A stretch of DNA of 64,000 bases from the NCBI GenBank assembly GCA_963711095.1, contig CAVQCX010000018.1, forward strand, positions 62,001 through 126,000, written 5' to 3'. The position numbers and the translations under genes were made by a program. This DNA comes from CAVQCX01 sp963711095 (GTDB lineage Bacteria > Pseudomonadota > Gammaproteobacteria > Chromatiales > Chromatiaceae). A model generated the notes under the pieces. The model saw nothing but the letters and a program-made list of their open reading frames with translations. It was not told where the DNA came from and searched no databases. Each line of letters opens with the position of its first letter. The stretch's first letter is position 1. This document shows, in pieces, positions 17,232-25,809 of this stretch.

Positions 17232-18245
17232 GGTGGCACAGGATGCGCTCGATCACCGGCGGCTCCTCAATCACCGACAGGAAGCGCATCTCCCCTCCAC
17301 AGTGGGGGCAGACCAGCGGATCGGCCTCGTAGACTTTCTTGATCAGCCGAGCCAGGCGGCCCGGGCAGCGCGCGAGGCCTCGGGATCGACCTGCTTGGGC
17401 ACTCCTTCAGGCAGCGCAGCGGTCTCAACGTCCGCCATCTCGGGCTTGTACTCGGTCTTCTCCAGGGAGAACGGCGCCCGGATCATGTAGCGGGCCAGCT
17501 GCTGGCGCCCTTGGGCATCTCCGGCCTCGATACGGACCTGGTTGTCCACCGAGAAGCCACTGTGCTGCCAGCTCAGCAACCGCGCCACCAGGTCCTCGTC
17601 TATGGCCTCATCGGCGAGCAGCATCTCGATCACAGCACGGCCCAGTTGCTGCTCGAGCAGTTCGGCGGGGATAGGCGGCAAGACCCGGAATACCCCGTCG
17701 GAATCGAAGCCACCGTCGGTGACGAGGGCGTGGATATGCGGGTGGAAAGTGACCAGATCCCCGAACGTCTGCACGAACAGGAAGAATCCGGGCTGGCCGT
17801 CCGGATCGGCCTCCCGGTAGGCTTCGCTGAGCAGACGCCCGACGATGCGGCAGAGCTCACCCCAGCGGTGGCGCTGATGAGAAGTGGCACAGGGAAGTGC
17901 CGGTAATGGACCTAAGGATGGAAAGGCGCCGCGCAGGACCTTCGGAACGGTGAACACGTACTGGCGGTGCGGCACCGGGGCCAGGACCTCCTCCTCGATC
18001 CACTCGCCGTAGATCAACATCCGCTTCTGGTGACAGGACGGGCAGAAGCAGCGGGTCTTGCAGGAGAAGGGCAACAAGTACTGGTGACCACACTGGTCGC
18101 AGTGGACCCGGGCGAAGCCCTTGTGCGGGTCACCGCAGTCGAGAAGGCGCCCCAGAGTCTCGTCCTCGACCCGGCGGTGGATGTGCCCGGACTCGCGTAG
18201 CTCTTCGGCATGATCCTGGACGCAGCGGTACAGAGGACTCGCCCG
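17232..18245 (-). pseudogene. IS91-family transposase, proximal part (remnant C)
   Basis: From about 18245 the minus frame reads 'SPLYRCVQDHAEELRESGHI', the zinc-binding segment 'VHCDQCGHQYLLPFSC' and 'RCFCPSCHQKRM' (PF14319), then the HUH motif in 'TFHPHIHALVTDGG' and a Tyr in 'LARYMIRAPFSLEK' (Y2/PF04986 class). An internal deletion joins SLEK to 'MADVETAAL', and a frameshift near 17345 precedes 'RLIKKVYEADPLVCPHCGGE'. It continues as 15017-15403 after the IS1634-like insertion. It is not functional. Confidence 0.85.
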
Positions 18246-18257
18246 AGCAGCGTCGCT

Positions 18258-18304
18258 GGGGTCAGGTCTCGAATCGTAGCATGCTACAAGGCGGGACCTA
18301 ACCC
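18258..18304. repeat. REP-like palindrome with GTAGCATGCTAC core
   Basis: GGGGTCAGGTC and GACCTAACCC arms enclose GTAGCATGCTAC (18276-18287). It is downstream of the Anbu gene and upstream of the IS91 transposase 5' end. Confidence 0.75.
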
Positions 18305-18339
18305 TTTTGACCCCGCGTCGCTGGGGTCACCGCATCGCT

Positions 18340-18385
18340 GGGGTCAGGTCTCGAGTCGTAGCATACTATAAGGCGGGACCTGACC
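18340..18385. repeat. REP-like palindrome, degenerate core
   Basis: Same arms as the previous copy (GGGGTCAGGTC/GACCTGACCC), with core GTAGCATACTAT. It lies 22 nt from the stop of the Anbu gene. Confidence 0.75.
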
Positions 18386-18406
18386 CTGTCGACCCCGCAT
18401 TTCCAT

Positions 18407-19135
18407 TCACTGAGTCGCCGCGAGAGAGCTGTCCAGCGGCGGCAGACTTCTAAAGCTCTCCACCATGCGTTCATTCCAAATACGATTGATGTCCTTCCGG
18501 TATTCACTGTCTTCCTCTAGGTGGTAATACTCGCCCGGCATCACGCTGTTGGCATGGTACAGCTGGATATCGATGGGCGGTCCCACGGTCAGGTTACTTC
18601 GCATGGTGGAATCCATGGAGACCAGCGAGCAGAGGGCCGCCGTGTGCAGGTCGGTCTGACAGGTGATGATCCGGTCCAGGATAGGTTTTCCGTATTTGCT
18701 TTCGCCGATCTGTAAAAACGGTGTCTGGCGGGAAGTTCTGATGTGGTTACCTTGAGGATAGATTAACGTCAGTTGAGGTGGGTTACCGATGACTTGGCCA
18801 CCGAGAATGAAGGTGGCTTCGTAGGTGCCGCCCCCTCCGGTCTTGTTCTGCTGCTCCACGCTGATCTGTCCGACATAATCGGCAGCCTCATGCACATCCG
18901 CTACCGTATTCAAATTAACCTCGGTTTGGTTGGCGATATCCTTGGCCAACCGGTCGATCACCGCCTGGGTAGTGGCGAGGTTTCCCGCTGCCAGAATCAC
19001 GAACTGGCGGTTTCCATCTAGCCCGAAGCGAAACATCTTGGAATAGGTATTGATCTGGTCTACACCCGCACTGGTGCGCGAATCCGAACAGAAGGAAATG
19101 CCTTCGTCAACGATAACAGCAACACCATAGGTCAT
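18407..19135 (-). CDS. Anbu/BPH proteasome-type peptidase
   Basis: 242 residues. The start 'MTYGVAVIVDEGISFCSDSR' followed by 'TSAGVDQINTYSKMFRF' is diagnostic of Anbu (bacterial proteasome homologue, family T1). After Met removal the N-terminal Thr is the nucleophile, with Asp18 and Lys33 (full numbering) in the expected places. 'FILGGQVIG', 'LQIGESKYGKPILDR' and 'LVSMDSTMRSNLTVGPPID' also fit. Members form large oligomeric rings and are usually next to ATP-grasp, alpha-E and transglutaminase-like genes; none of these is here. Palindromes lie on both sides, so the gene may have moved as a cassette. Confidence 0.9.
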   Translation of the reverse strand: MTYGVAVIVDEGISFCSDSRTSAGVDQINTYSKMFRFGLDGNRQFVILAAGNLATTQAVIDRLAKDIANQTEVNLNTVADVHEAADYVGQISVEQQNKTGGGGTYEATFILGGQVIGNPPQLTLIYPQGNHIRTSRQTPFLQIGESKYGKPILDRIITCQTDLHTAALCSLVSMDSTMRSNLTVGPPIDIQLYHANSVMPGEYYHLEEDSEYRKDINRIWNERMVESFRSLPPLDSSLAATQ

Positions 19136-19177
19136 GTTTGAATTCTATCTTGACTATAACCTATCCCAAAGGGATGT

Positions 19178-19221
19178 GGGGGTCCGTTCCGTGCTCGTAG
19201 CATGCTACTTTCCGAGACCCC
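19178..19221. repeat. REP-like palindrome with GTAGCATGCTAC core
   Basis: GGGGGTC and GAGACCCC arms enclose GTAGCATGCTAC (19197-19208), just upstream of the Anbu start. The remaining gap (19222-19583) has no recognised gene. Confidence 0.75.
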
Positions 19222-19583
19222 AGCGCCTCCTGACCCCAGCGCCTCCCTAATGCTAATGGGACACCCACGCTACGGCCCAACGCGCGCGACGTGCGAGGGC
19301 CCTATGGGGCCATCGCCGAGGGGCTGTCATACGGTCGATATCCCGGTAGCCGTTAGACCCACGTTTTTGGCCGCGAAAGGGCCTTCTAAGCGTGATTTGA
19401 GGCCTTTTGTCAAGCTTTTTTTCCAATTAATCAATGCCTTAACTTGGTCCGGCCCCGTTTGTCTCATGCAAGACGGAAAGATGGCTTTCATTTGTCCGCT
19501 CAGCAGTCTACATTGGCCTTGTTCGATACGCGAGCGTGCGCGGTAGAGCATTTTACTTGGGAAGACGAGACGGTTCGGATGTT

Positions 19584-19775
19584 TGAATTGTTGAATCTGG
19601 TGGCTTGGTGATCGGAAAGCATCTGAAGTCGCTCGGCCGCCGGCTCGCGCTTTGCCAACTCGACGACAACGTGGACCAGGTCTTCGACATCAGTGGCTTC
19701 CTACGCATGTTCGACGTCTTCGGGGATCGCGAGAGCGCGTGGAAACCCTCTTCGAGGAGTGAGGCGTTGCGTTGA
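19584..19775 (+). pseudogene. C-terminal fragment of a STAS-domain protein
   Basis: After a stop at 19584-19586 the plus strand reads 'SGGLVIGKHLKSLGRRLALC' and 'LDDNVDQVFDISGFLRMF'. This matches the second half of a STAS anti-sigma-antagonist (phospho-site region, strand, then 'V-x-x-V-F-x-x-S-G'). About 60 residues remain and the N-terminal half is missing. A GTG at 19608 could in principle start a short protein. It ends overlapping the start region of the UGT gene. Confidence 0.55.
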
Positions 19776-19783
19776 TCGAGCCC

Positions 19784-20962
19784 ATGCGAATCCTGTTATC
19801 GGCGCAACCCGCGATGGGACATATTCAACCGACGGTGCCGCTCTGTCTGGATCTCATGGCTCGAGGACACGACGTGCGGGTCGTGTCGGCGCCGTCCTTC
19901 GCGCCGGCGATCGAATCCTTCGGGCTCCGCGCGGAGCCGATGGGACTCGACTGGTTGCGATCGGGGACCGGACGCTACTTTCCGGTCGCGCGCGAGCTTC
20001 CCGCGGATGAACACTATTCCTGGGTTCTGACCGAGCTCTATGCCGGCGAGACCGTCCGTCGCCTGCTTCCAGACCTGGAACGATTGGCGACACGCTGGTA
20101 TCCTGACCTTGTCCTCCGCGACCAGATGGAATTCGCATCCTGGCTGTTCGCCGAGCGCCATGGAATCCCACATGTGTCATACGGCTATGGGCTCGGGTTT
20201 CAGGAACGCGATCGTCGCATGGCCGGCCCGGGTCTCGCCGAACGGCGCCGCGAAGCGGGGCTCCCCGCGGACCCGGAGCTCGACACTCTGTTCCATCACC
20301 TGCGCTTCGAATTTGCCCCTTCGTCCTATCGTCCGCCGGAGTCCAGGCCAATCGCAACCACCCGGCATATCAGGTACCGGCCCTGTGACCGGCGTCGCGA
20401 CGACGCGAGCCTGGATTGGCTGGACAAGCTCGGCGACCGACCTGTCGTGGTGGCGACGCTTGGGAACAACTACAACTGGGTGCCAGACCTGTTCGAGCTT
20501 ATCGTCGAAGCCTTGGCGGCGCTGCCGGTCGAGGTTCTGGTAATGACGGGCGATACCCGATCACCGGAGAGCCTCGGACCGCTCCCGCGAAACGTCCGCG
20601 CGATGCGCTATGTGCCGCTGTCGGAAATCCTGCCCCATGTCGAAGCGATCGTTTGCCACGCCGGCTTCAACACGATCATGACGGCCGCACTTCAGACTGT
20701 GCCGATCGTCGTTATCCCGATCGAGTCCGACCAGCCCGCCCAAGCGCTCCGTTGCGAGGCGCTCGGCATCGGGCGGCAGGTTCCACGCGAGGACCTCACC
20801 GTGGCCGGGTTGCGCAAGGTGGTCGGCGCAGTTCTGAGCGACGACGGTCTCCGTGAATCGATGGCGACATTCCGCGACGAGATCCAATCCTTGCCGGACC
20901 TGCCCGAGATCGCCGCCATGCTCGAACGACTGGCCGGGCGCGAGCGACTGAAAGCGAGATGA
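19784..20962 (+). CDS. UGT-type glycosyltransferase (GT1, macrolide-glycosyltransferase-like)
   Basis: 392 residues from the ATG at 19784; a TTG at 19772 is a possible alternative. The opening 'MRILLSAQPAMGHIQPTVPL' has the G-H-I/V-x-P acceptor-domain signature with His13 as the likely base. The C-terminal sugar-nucleotide motif reads 'HAGFNTIMTAALQTVPIVVI' followed by 'PIESDQPAQALRCEALGIG' (UGT signature, H-x-G-x-x-T and D-Q). It should transfer a sugar from a nucleotide donor to a small lipophilic acceptor in the cytoplasm. The next gene overlaps it by ATGA, so the two are translationally coupled. It is the first gene of the putative biosynthetic cluster. Confidence 0.9.
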   Translation: MRILLSAQPAMGHIQPTVPLCLDLMARGHDVRVVSAPSFAPAIESFGLRAEPMGLDWLRSGTGRYFPVARELPADEHYSWVLTELYAGETVRRLLPDLERLATRWYPDLVLRDQMEFASWLFAERHGIPHVSYGYGLGFQERDRRMAGPGLAERRREAGLPADPELDTLFHHLRFEFAPSSYRPPESRPIATTRHIRYRPCDRRRDDASLDWLDKLGDRPVVVATLGNNYNWVPDLFELIVEALAALPVEVLVMTGDTRSPESLGPLPRNVRAMRYVPLSEILPHVEAIVCHAGFNTIMTAALQTVPIVVIPIESDQPAQALRCEALGIGRQVPREDLTVAGLRKVVGAVLSDDGLRESMATFRDEIQSLPDLPEIAAMLERLAGRERLKAR

Positions 20963-22446
20963 ACAGGACCTTCGAATGGCTGCCACGCGTGGGGCGGTTC
21001 TTCCTTTCCCGACCGCGCGACGATCGTCACGGTTGTCTTGTACTGATCCTGGGGCCCGACGACGAAGGACGTCCGGTCGACGTAACGGCGATCCGCGACC
21101 AGGTGCGCGGCCGGATCGGCGGCTTGCCGAGACGCTTTCGCCGTAAGCTCGCCGACTGTCCGTTCTGGCTCGCGCCGCCGATCCTGGTCGACGACCCGGA
21201 TTTCACGGTGGTCCGCCATGTCGGGCCGCTCGCAAACGCGCCTTCCGAAGGCTGGGAAGCGTTCGACGAGGCGCTTCGATCGTTCGTTCGTGAGCCGCTC
21301 GACCAGTCCCGGCCACTCTGGCACATGGTAGTGGCGGAGGGACTTCCGGGCGGGCGCTCGGCGATCGTGGTCAAGCTCCACCACTCGACCACGGAAGGCG
21401 AGGGCGCGCTGGCCAGTATCGGCAATCTACTATTTAAACGCGATCCTTTTTCGGACAACGCGGAGGATTGGCCGACGGCGCCCCCGCCTGGAACGGTTCG
21501 ATGGGTCGGTCTCTCGTTGGAACATGCCGCCGGGCGGGTCGCCGCCTGCGCACGCGCTGCTGGGCGTGGAATCGCCGCTTGTCGGGACCCGTTCGAACTG
21601 GTCGAGCAGTGGCGCGGCGTCCGCCGCGCCTATCGCCGCCAGCTCGGCGCTCCGCGCGCGGCGTCTCCGTTACGCGTGCCAGTCGGGTCACGCAATGCGA
21701 TCGCAGTCGCGGTCTGCGCATTGGCGACCGTGCGGAGCGTGCGCGCCGCCGCCGGCGGCACGCTTTCGGTCGACACGGTGGTGCTGGCCGCGGTCGCGGG
21801 TGGACTGCGGAACTGGTTCCTGGAGCACGGGCTCGAGCCCGTCGACCAAGTGGCCCAGATCCCGGTGAGCGCGGCCCGTCGGGGCCTCGGCGTGACCAAG
21901 GATTTCGTTGAAATGCCGTCCTTCATGGCCGTGCCGCTTCCCCTCGCCGAGGCGGACCCGGTCGAACGCCTTCGCCTGCTCGGCGAGGCAACTGCCGAGC
22001 GCGCCGCCGATGCGCCCTTGCTCCAGTCGCTCTTCAACGTTTTGTCGCTGCTGCCGATGCCGCTCTATCGGCGCTTCGCCGGTCGTCTCTATGACAAGGC
22101 GCCGCACTTCCATCTCGCGAGTCTGCGCGGCCCGGCGGCGGCGTTGCGGGTTCGAGGCAATCCGGTCGAGCTTGCCTATATCGCGACCCCGGTTCGAGGC
22201 AACCTTCCGCTACGACTTGCCGTGCTGACCTTGGGCACGACGCTCACGATCACGCTCTCCTGCGACCTGGACGTGATCGGGGCGCCGGACCGGCTGGCCC
22301 GTTACATCGAGGATGCGCTCGTCGAGCTCGCCGGTGAGGAGGCCGCGCCGGAGAGAAGCTCCGCCACGACCCCGGCACCGTCCGGGACCACGTTGGCGAC
22401 CGCGCGCCCGTTGGCCTCGAACCAGGAGAAGTCGAGCCTGGCGTAG
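20959..22446 (+). CDS. WS/DGAT-like acyltransferase with altered HHxxxDG motif
   Basis: 495 residues. The layout matches wax-ester synthase/diacylglycerol acyltransferases: 'PLDQSRPLWHMVVAEGL', the active-site motif at residues 141-147, 'AAVAGGLRNWF' in the middle, and the late region ending 'LTLGTTLTITLSCDLDVIGAP'. The active site reads HHSTTEG, so the Asp of HHxxxDG is Glu; the catalytic second His is kept. The N-terminus lacks the usual 'SPxDAxFL' segment. It is coupled to the UGT (ATGA overlap), so it may acylate the glycosylated product. Its last 145 nt overlap the opposite-strand methyltransferase. Confidence 0.82.
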   Translation: MNRTFEWLPRVGRFFLSRPRDDRHGCLVLILGPDDEGRPVDVTAIRDQVRGRIGGLPRRFRRKLADCPFWLAPPILVDDPDFTVVRHVGPLANAPSEGWEAFDEALRSFVREPLDQSRPLWHMVVAEGLPGGRSAIVVKLHHSTTEGEGALASIGNLLFKRDPFSDNAEDWPTAPPPGTVRWVGLSLEHAAGRVAACARAAGRGIAACRDPFELVEQWRGVRRAYRRQLGAPRAASPLRVPVGSRNAIAVAVCALATVRSVRAAAGGTLSVDTVVLAAVAGGLRNWFLEHGLEPVDQVAQIPVSAARRGLGVTKDFVEMPSFMAVPLPLAEADPVERLRLLGEATAERAADAPLLQSLFNVLSLLPMPLYRRFAGRLYDKAPHFHLASLRGPAAALRVRGNPVELAYIATPVRGNLPLRLAVLTLGTTLTITLSCDLDVIGAPDRLARYIEDALVELAGEEAAPERSSATTPAPSGTTLATARPLASNQEKSSLA

Positions 22447-23066
22447 CGGTCGGCGACACCCTCGCAGCGCGCCGCGAGGCCGCCGTCGCTTGGATCGATC
22501 CCCCCGACGAATGTCAACCCCGTCGGCGCGGCGTCGATCGTCGCGATTCGCAGGTAGGAGCACGCCTCGCGAAGGCAGGGGACGACTTTCCAAACATCGC
22601 CGGCCCAGGCTTGCACCGCTCTCGGCCGAGCGGCCATGAGGCGATCGGCGGGGAGCGTGTCGTGGAGCACGATCCAGGCTCCGGCCGCGCATAGCGGCAC
22701 GGCGTTGACGAAGTCGCGCAAAACGTTTTCGAAATGATGCATGCCGTCGATCAAGACGAGATCGACGGGAATGCCGTCGAAGATGTCCGGGACATTGTCG
22801 CGCGCGAAAAAGGTGTCGCTGGTTTCCTCGAAGATCCGGACAGGGAGGCCCGGGGCAGGTGTGAATTCCGGCAACGGATCGACTCCCACTGCGACAGTCG
22901 TCGGCCCTGCGAGACGGAGCGAGGCGCCCCGAAAGACGCCGATTTCCAGATAGGTTCGAGGCTTGAGGATCGCGTGGCTCTCGGCCAAACGGTCGAGATA
23001 ATCCCTGCGCAGCGTGCCGTGCGGGCTCGGCAGGGCATCCTCGGGTCGTGCCCTTGGCTCATCCAT
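22302..23066 (-). CDS. Class I SAM methyltransferase (Methyltransf_24-like)
   Basis: 254 residues. Motif I is 'YLEIGVFRGASLRLA', followed by 'VGVDPLPEF' (acidic end of strand 2) and 'VDLVLIDGMHHFENVLRDF' and 'AGAWIVLHDTLP', as in the Methyltransf_24 family that often serves polysaccharide or natural-product clusters. It is divergent from the GT2-like gene (56 nt between start codons), so one intergenic region may drive both. The Ser/Ala-rich last 45 residues overlap the 3' end of the acyltransferase gene in antisense, suggesting a C-terminal extension after rearrangement. Confidence 0.82.
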   Translation of the reverse strand: MDEPRARPEDALPSPHGTLRRDYLDRLAESHAILKPRTYLEIGVFRGASLRLAGPTTVAVGVDPLPEFTPAPGLPVRIFEETSDTFFARDNVPDIFDGIPVDLVLIDGMHHFENVLRDFVNAVPLCAAGAWIVLHDTLPADRLMAARPRAVQAWAGDVWKVVPCLREACSYLRIATIDAAPTGLTFVGGIDPSDGGLAARCEGVADRYARLDFSWFEANGRAVANVVPDGAGVVAELLSGAASSPASSTSASSM

Positions 23067-23121
23067 CGTGCACGTTCCTCTACACCGGGCTGTTGGTTGG
23101 TCTCTGTTCCGGGCTCCGGTG

Positions 23122-24072
23122 ATGACTTCGAAACCCGTTTCCTATAGATTTGGCGTAGCCGTAATCATACGAAAGACACGTGGCGAGTTGGGGGATACGT
23201 TGGAAACGCCCGTCGCGCTTTGCATCTTCAATCGGCCGGACCTGACGGCCCGGGTCATGACCCGACTCGCCGAGGTGTATCCGGCACGGCTTCTCGTCGT
23301 TGCCGACGGCCCTCGTCCGGACCGTCCGGAGGATATCGCACTCTGCGCCGAGGCCCTACGTATCGCGACGAGCCCGACTTGGCCTTGCGACGTGACAGCC
23401 AATGTCAGCGAGATCAATCTCGGGTGCCGAGAGCGCATCGCGGGGGGGCTCCACTGGGTGTTCGATGAGGTCGAGGAGGCGATCGTCATTGAGGACGATT
23501 GCCTTCCCACCATGTCCTTTTTCCCGTTCTGCGCCGAGTTGCTGGAACGGTATCGCGACGATCGACGCATCGGCGCGATCGTCGGAACGAACCTGAGCGG
23601 AGAACGCCCGGATTCCGCGGATAGCTATTTTTTCTCCCGCTTCTTCTACCCTTGGGGCTGGGCGAGTTGGCGTCGCGTCTGGCGGGACTACGACGTCCGG
23701 ATCTCGCGTCTCGACGCGGTACGGGACCTAGGAATTCTCGACAACGCGTTCACCGATGCGCGGGTCCGCCAATTCTTCGACGAGAAGTTCAGCGCGGTGC
23801 GGCGCGGCGAGATCGATACCTGGGACTTCCAGTTCGCCTTCATGCTGCTCGCCCACGGCAGTCTTGCCGCAACCCCATCGGTGAACCTGGTGCGAAATCT
23901 GGGAGCCGGGCGGGCGGACGCGACGCATATGACCGAGGAGGCATCGGTCGGGACCGACGCCACGGAGGAGTTGGAGATGCCTCTTTGCCATCCCGCCCAA
24001 GTCGCCCCCTTCCTGCGTGCTGACCTCGGGATCGAACGAATCTGTTTCGCGCTCCGTATCGCAGGCAAGTGA
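23122..24072 (+). CDS. GT2-like / HlpA-like glycosyltransferase-fold protein
   Basis: 316 residues from the ATG at 23122; a TTG at 23200 with GGGGGA upstream would give a 290-residue protein starting right at the domain. The domain opens with 'ETPVALCIFNRPDLTARVMT', then 'LLVVADGPRPDRPED', 'NLGCRERIAGGLHWVFDEVE' and the D-x-D-like 'AIVIEDDCLPTMSFFPFCAE'. This is the GT-A/GT2-related family often called hemolysin-activating HlpA-like. 'FFYPWGWASWRRVWRDYD' is a further family hallmark. A sugar-transfer role in the cluster is inferred. Confidence 0.8.
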   Translation: MTSKPVSYRFGVAVIIRKTRGELGDTLETPVALCIFNRPDLTARVMTRLAEVYPARLLVVADGPRPDRPEDIALCAEALRIATSPTWPCDVTANVSEINLGCRERIAGGLHWVFDEVEEAIVIEDDCLPTMSFFPFCAELLERYRDDRRIGAIVGTNLSGERPDSADSYFFSRFFYPWGWASWRRVWRDYDVRISRLDAVRDLGILDNAFTDARVRQFFDEKFSAVRRGEIDTWDFQFAFMLLAHGSLAATPSVNLVRNLGAGRADATHMTEEASVGTDATEELEMPLCHPAQVAPFLRADLGIERICFALRIAGK

Positions 24073-24567
24073 CACCAACCGCTCTTGACCGTGACCCGCG
24101 CGTCTTTTCGAAACGAAAACAGCATCGGCAAGATCACGATCGGAGGCGGTTGGTATTATGCCAGGACCGGACGGATATCCTCGCCTGAAAGCAGTTCCCG
24201 GTGTCGGCCGAGCAAGCGCGTCAGTGCCGCCTCATAGAGCCGGGGCAATCGCGAGGACCTGCCGGCGTGGAAATCGCTCATTTCCGGGTCTCTCTCGAAG
24301 GCGATTCGGACCTGGCGCAGCCCTCGGATCTGACACGAAGAAGTTGGTCGAACATCGGTGTGCCGCCATAGGGGGGCGGGATATTGATTTCGCCGTTGAC
24401 TGTTGGCAGCCGGCTCAACATTTCCTTGCTGAGCTTTTTGGCGACGGTAGCACGCCCCCATGGCGAAGCTCCCCACGGACTCGTAAGGCGCGCCGGCCAC
24501 GATATCCAACACGCCGACCTTCACCGCGCGACGCCTCCGTCGTCCCTCCGACCGAGGGGGGAAGGTG
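24073..24567 (-). pseudogene. Unrecognised, probably frameshifted gene remnant
   Basis: A 122-codon frame (24156-24524) starts 'MKVGVLDIVAGAPYESVGSF' and ends 'LGRHRELLSGEDIRPVLA'. In its middle a second minus frame looks more protein-like ('VAKKLSKEMLSRLPTVNGEI', then 'PPPYGGTPMFDQLL'), which suggests two compensating frame changes. The opening resembles N-termini of B12-binding radical SAM or glycosyltransferase-type proteins, but this is not enough for a family call. It precedes nothing on its own strand that it clearly belongs with. Confidence 0.3.
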
Positions 24568-24777
24568 TCAGGCGTACATCTGGTACGCCTTCGTCAGGAT
24601 GTCTAGCGAATCGCGCACCGCCGCCTTGCGGTCGTCGGGCAGGGAGGCCAGTGCCTTGTCGGCGAAGTCGTTCAGAGCGGCAACCGAGATGTCAGCTTTT
24701 TTTGCCAGAAAACCGATAATGAGCTTGAGACTCGCAATCTCGTTCTTCAAGCTTTGTATTTCATCCACCGATGTCAT
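24568..24777 (-). CDS. 69-residue helical protein of the cluster
   Basis: The preferred start is the ATG at 24777, with GGAGG 9 nt upstream; a longer frame to 24837 adds a hydrophobic stretch with no such site. The protein is short, soluble and almost all helix-forming: 'VDEIQSLKNEIASLKLIIGF' has heptad Leu/Ile spacing, followed by 'ALNDFADKALASLPDDRKAA' and a C-terminal 'LTKAYQMYA'. No family is recognised. It lies 64 nt downstream of the C-methyltransferase-like gene on the same strand and is likely cotranscribed with it. It could be an adaptor or carrier; it has no Cys and no obvious cleavage site for a peptide precursor. Confidence 0.6.
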   Translation of the reverse strand: MTSVDEIQSLKNEIASLKLIIGFLAKKADISVAALNDFADKALASLPDDRKAAVRDSLDILTKAYQMYA

Positions 24778-24843
24778 TGCTCGCCCCTCCACCACGTGGC
24801 CAGTCAGCAGTGGTGAAAGTAACGCATAGCCGAGCACATTGTG

Positions 24844-25809
24844 TCAACTCTGTCTGTCGATGGGCCGGCAGATGGCGGTCTGGATCCCGAGATTCAGGCG
24901 TCGTCCGAGCGGGCGCAGCGGCAGCGTCAAGAGCTGGCCCACGAAATACGGCAGGATCGCGCGATCCATGTTCAGCCCTCGGCCGGCGAGAGCCAGGAAC
25001 GCAAAGCCCGTGAAGAAATAGAGGTAGGCCGGGACGCTGCCATGGGCGCGGTACTCCATGACCTCGAAACCGGAACGCCGCAGCAGCGCGAGCAAACTCG
25101 CTCGCGAGAACAGATTCAGGTGCTGCGGAGCCTGCAGACCTGGCCACCGCGGGCCGAACAGCCGCCAGGTAAGGCTGTCGAGGCGCGGTACCTCGACCAC
25201 CAGCACGCCGTCCTGACCGAGTAGGTCGCGGGCACGAAGGAGAGTGCCCGCCGGATCGTGGTCGTGTTCCAGATAGTGCCACATGGTGATCAGGTCGAAT
25301 TCGCGGCTCTCGAAAGCTTGCTGGTGGAACCGGCCTCGTCGAAAGGTGATTTCCTTGCGCTCGGCGAGGCCGGCCACGTCTCTGAAATCGACCCCGGTCA
25401 CAGCCGCGCCGAAGATGCGTCTGACAAGACCAAGGAACCGTCCGTTGCCGCAGCCGACGTCGAGCACCGCGCTTTCCCGGTCGAGGGCCACGTGCCGGCG
25501 AACTATGCCCAGGCGCGCTCGCTCGATGCCCTCGACCGCCCAGAGGTATACCGGCATCAGCCAGCGCCAGCGCGCCTGGACATGGTCGACGACGCGATCG
25601 CTATCATAGTAGCTGCCGATATGCTCTTCCCTGAGCCTCGGGCTCTGATAGCCGAGGTCGCAGTCCGCGCAGCGAACGTACGTGAAGGTACCAGGCTTTC
25701 CGGTGAAGTCGTCCCGGGCCGTTACCAGCGCTCTAGCATTGTCGCTTCCGCAACCGGGACACCGGACCGTCTCGAACATGCCGGGCGTCGGGGGCTCAAC
25801 CGTCGTCAT
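24844..25809 (-). CDS. SAM methyltransferase with N-terminal zinc ribbon (C-methyltransferase-like)
   Basis: 321 residues. An N-terminal Cys pair set ('RCPGCGS' and 'RCADCDLGYQSPR') forms a zinc-ribbon-like module seen in sugar or natural-product C-methyltransferases. The SAM domain follows: motif I 'AVLDVGCGNGRFLGLV', then 'FDLITMWHYLEHDHDPAGTL' and 'LVVEVPRLDSLTWRLFGPRW' with 'QAPQHLNLFSRASLLALLRRSGF'. It overlaps the ABC exporter's 3' end by 14 nt, so it is translated with it. A hydrophobic 'YLYFFTGFAFLALAG' near the C-terminus may touch the membrane. Confidence 0.85.
   Translation of the reverse strand: MTTVEPPTPGMFETVRCPGCGSDNARALVTARDDFTGKPGTFTYVRCADCDLGYQSPRLREEHIGSYYDSDRVVDHVQARWRWLMPVYLWAVEGIERARLGIVRRHVALDRESAVLDVGCGNGRFLGLVRRIFGAAVTGVDFRDVAGLAERKEITFRRGRFHQQAFESREFDLITMWHYLEHDHDPAGTLLRARDLLGQDGVLVVEVPRLDSLTWRLFGPRWPGLQAPQHLNLFSRASLLALLRRSGFEVMEYRAHGSVPAYLYFFTGFAFLALAGRGLNMDRAILPYFVGQLLTLPLRPLGRRLNLGIQTAICRPIDRQS

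Noticed and set aside
24568..24777. RiPP precursor peptide
   Set aside because: The 69-residue protein has no leader/core pattern, no Cys/Ser/Thr-rich core and no cleavage site; kept only as an unknown helical protein.
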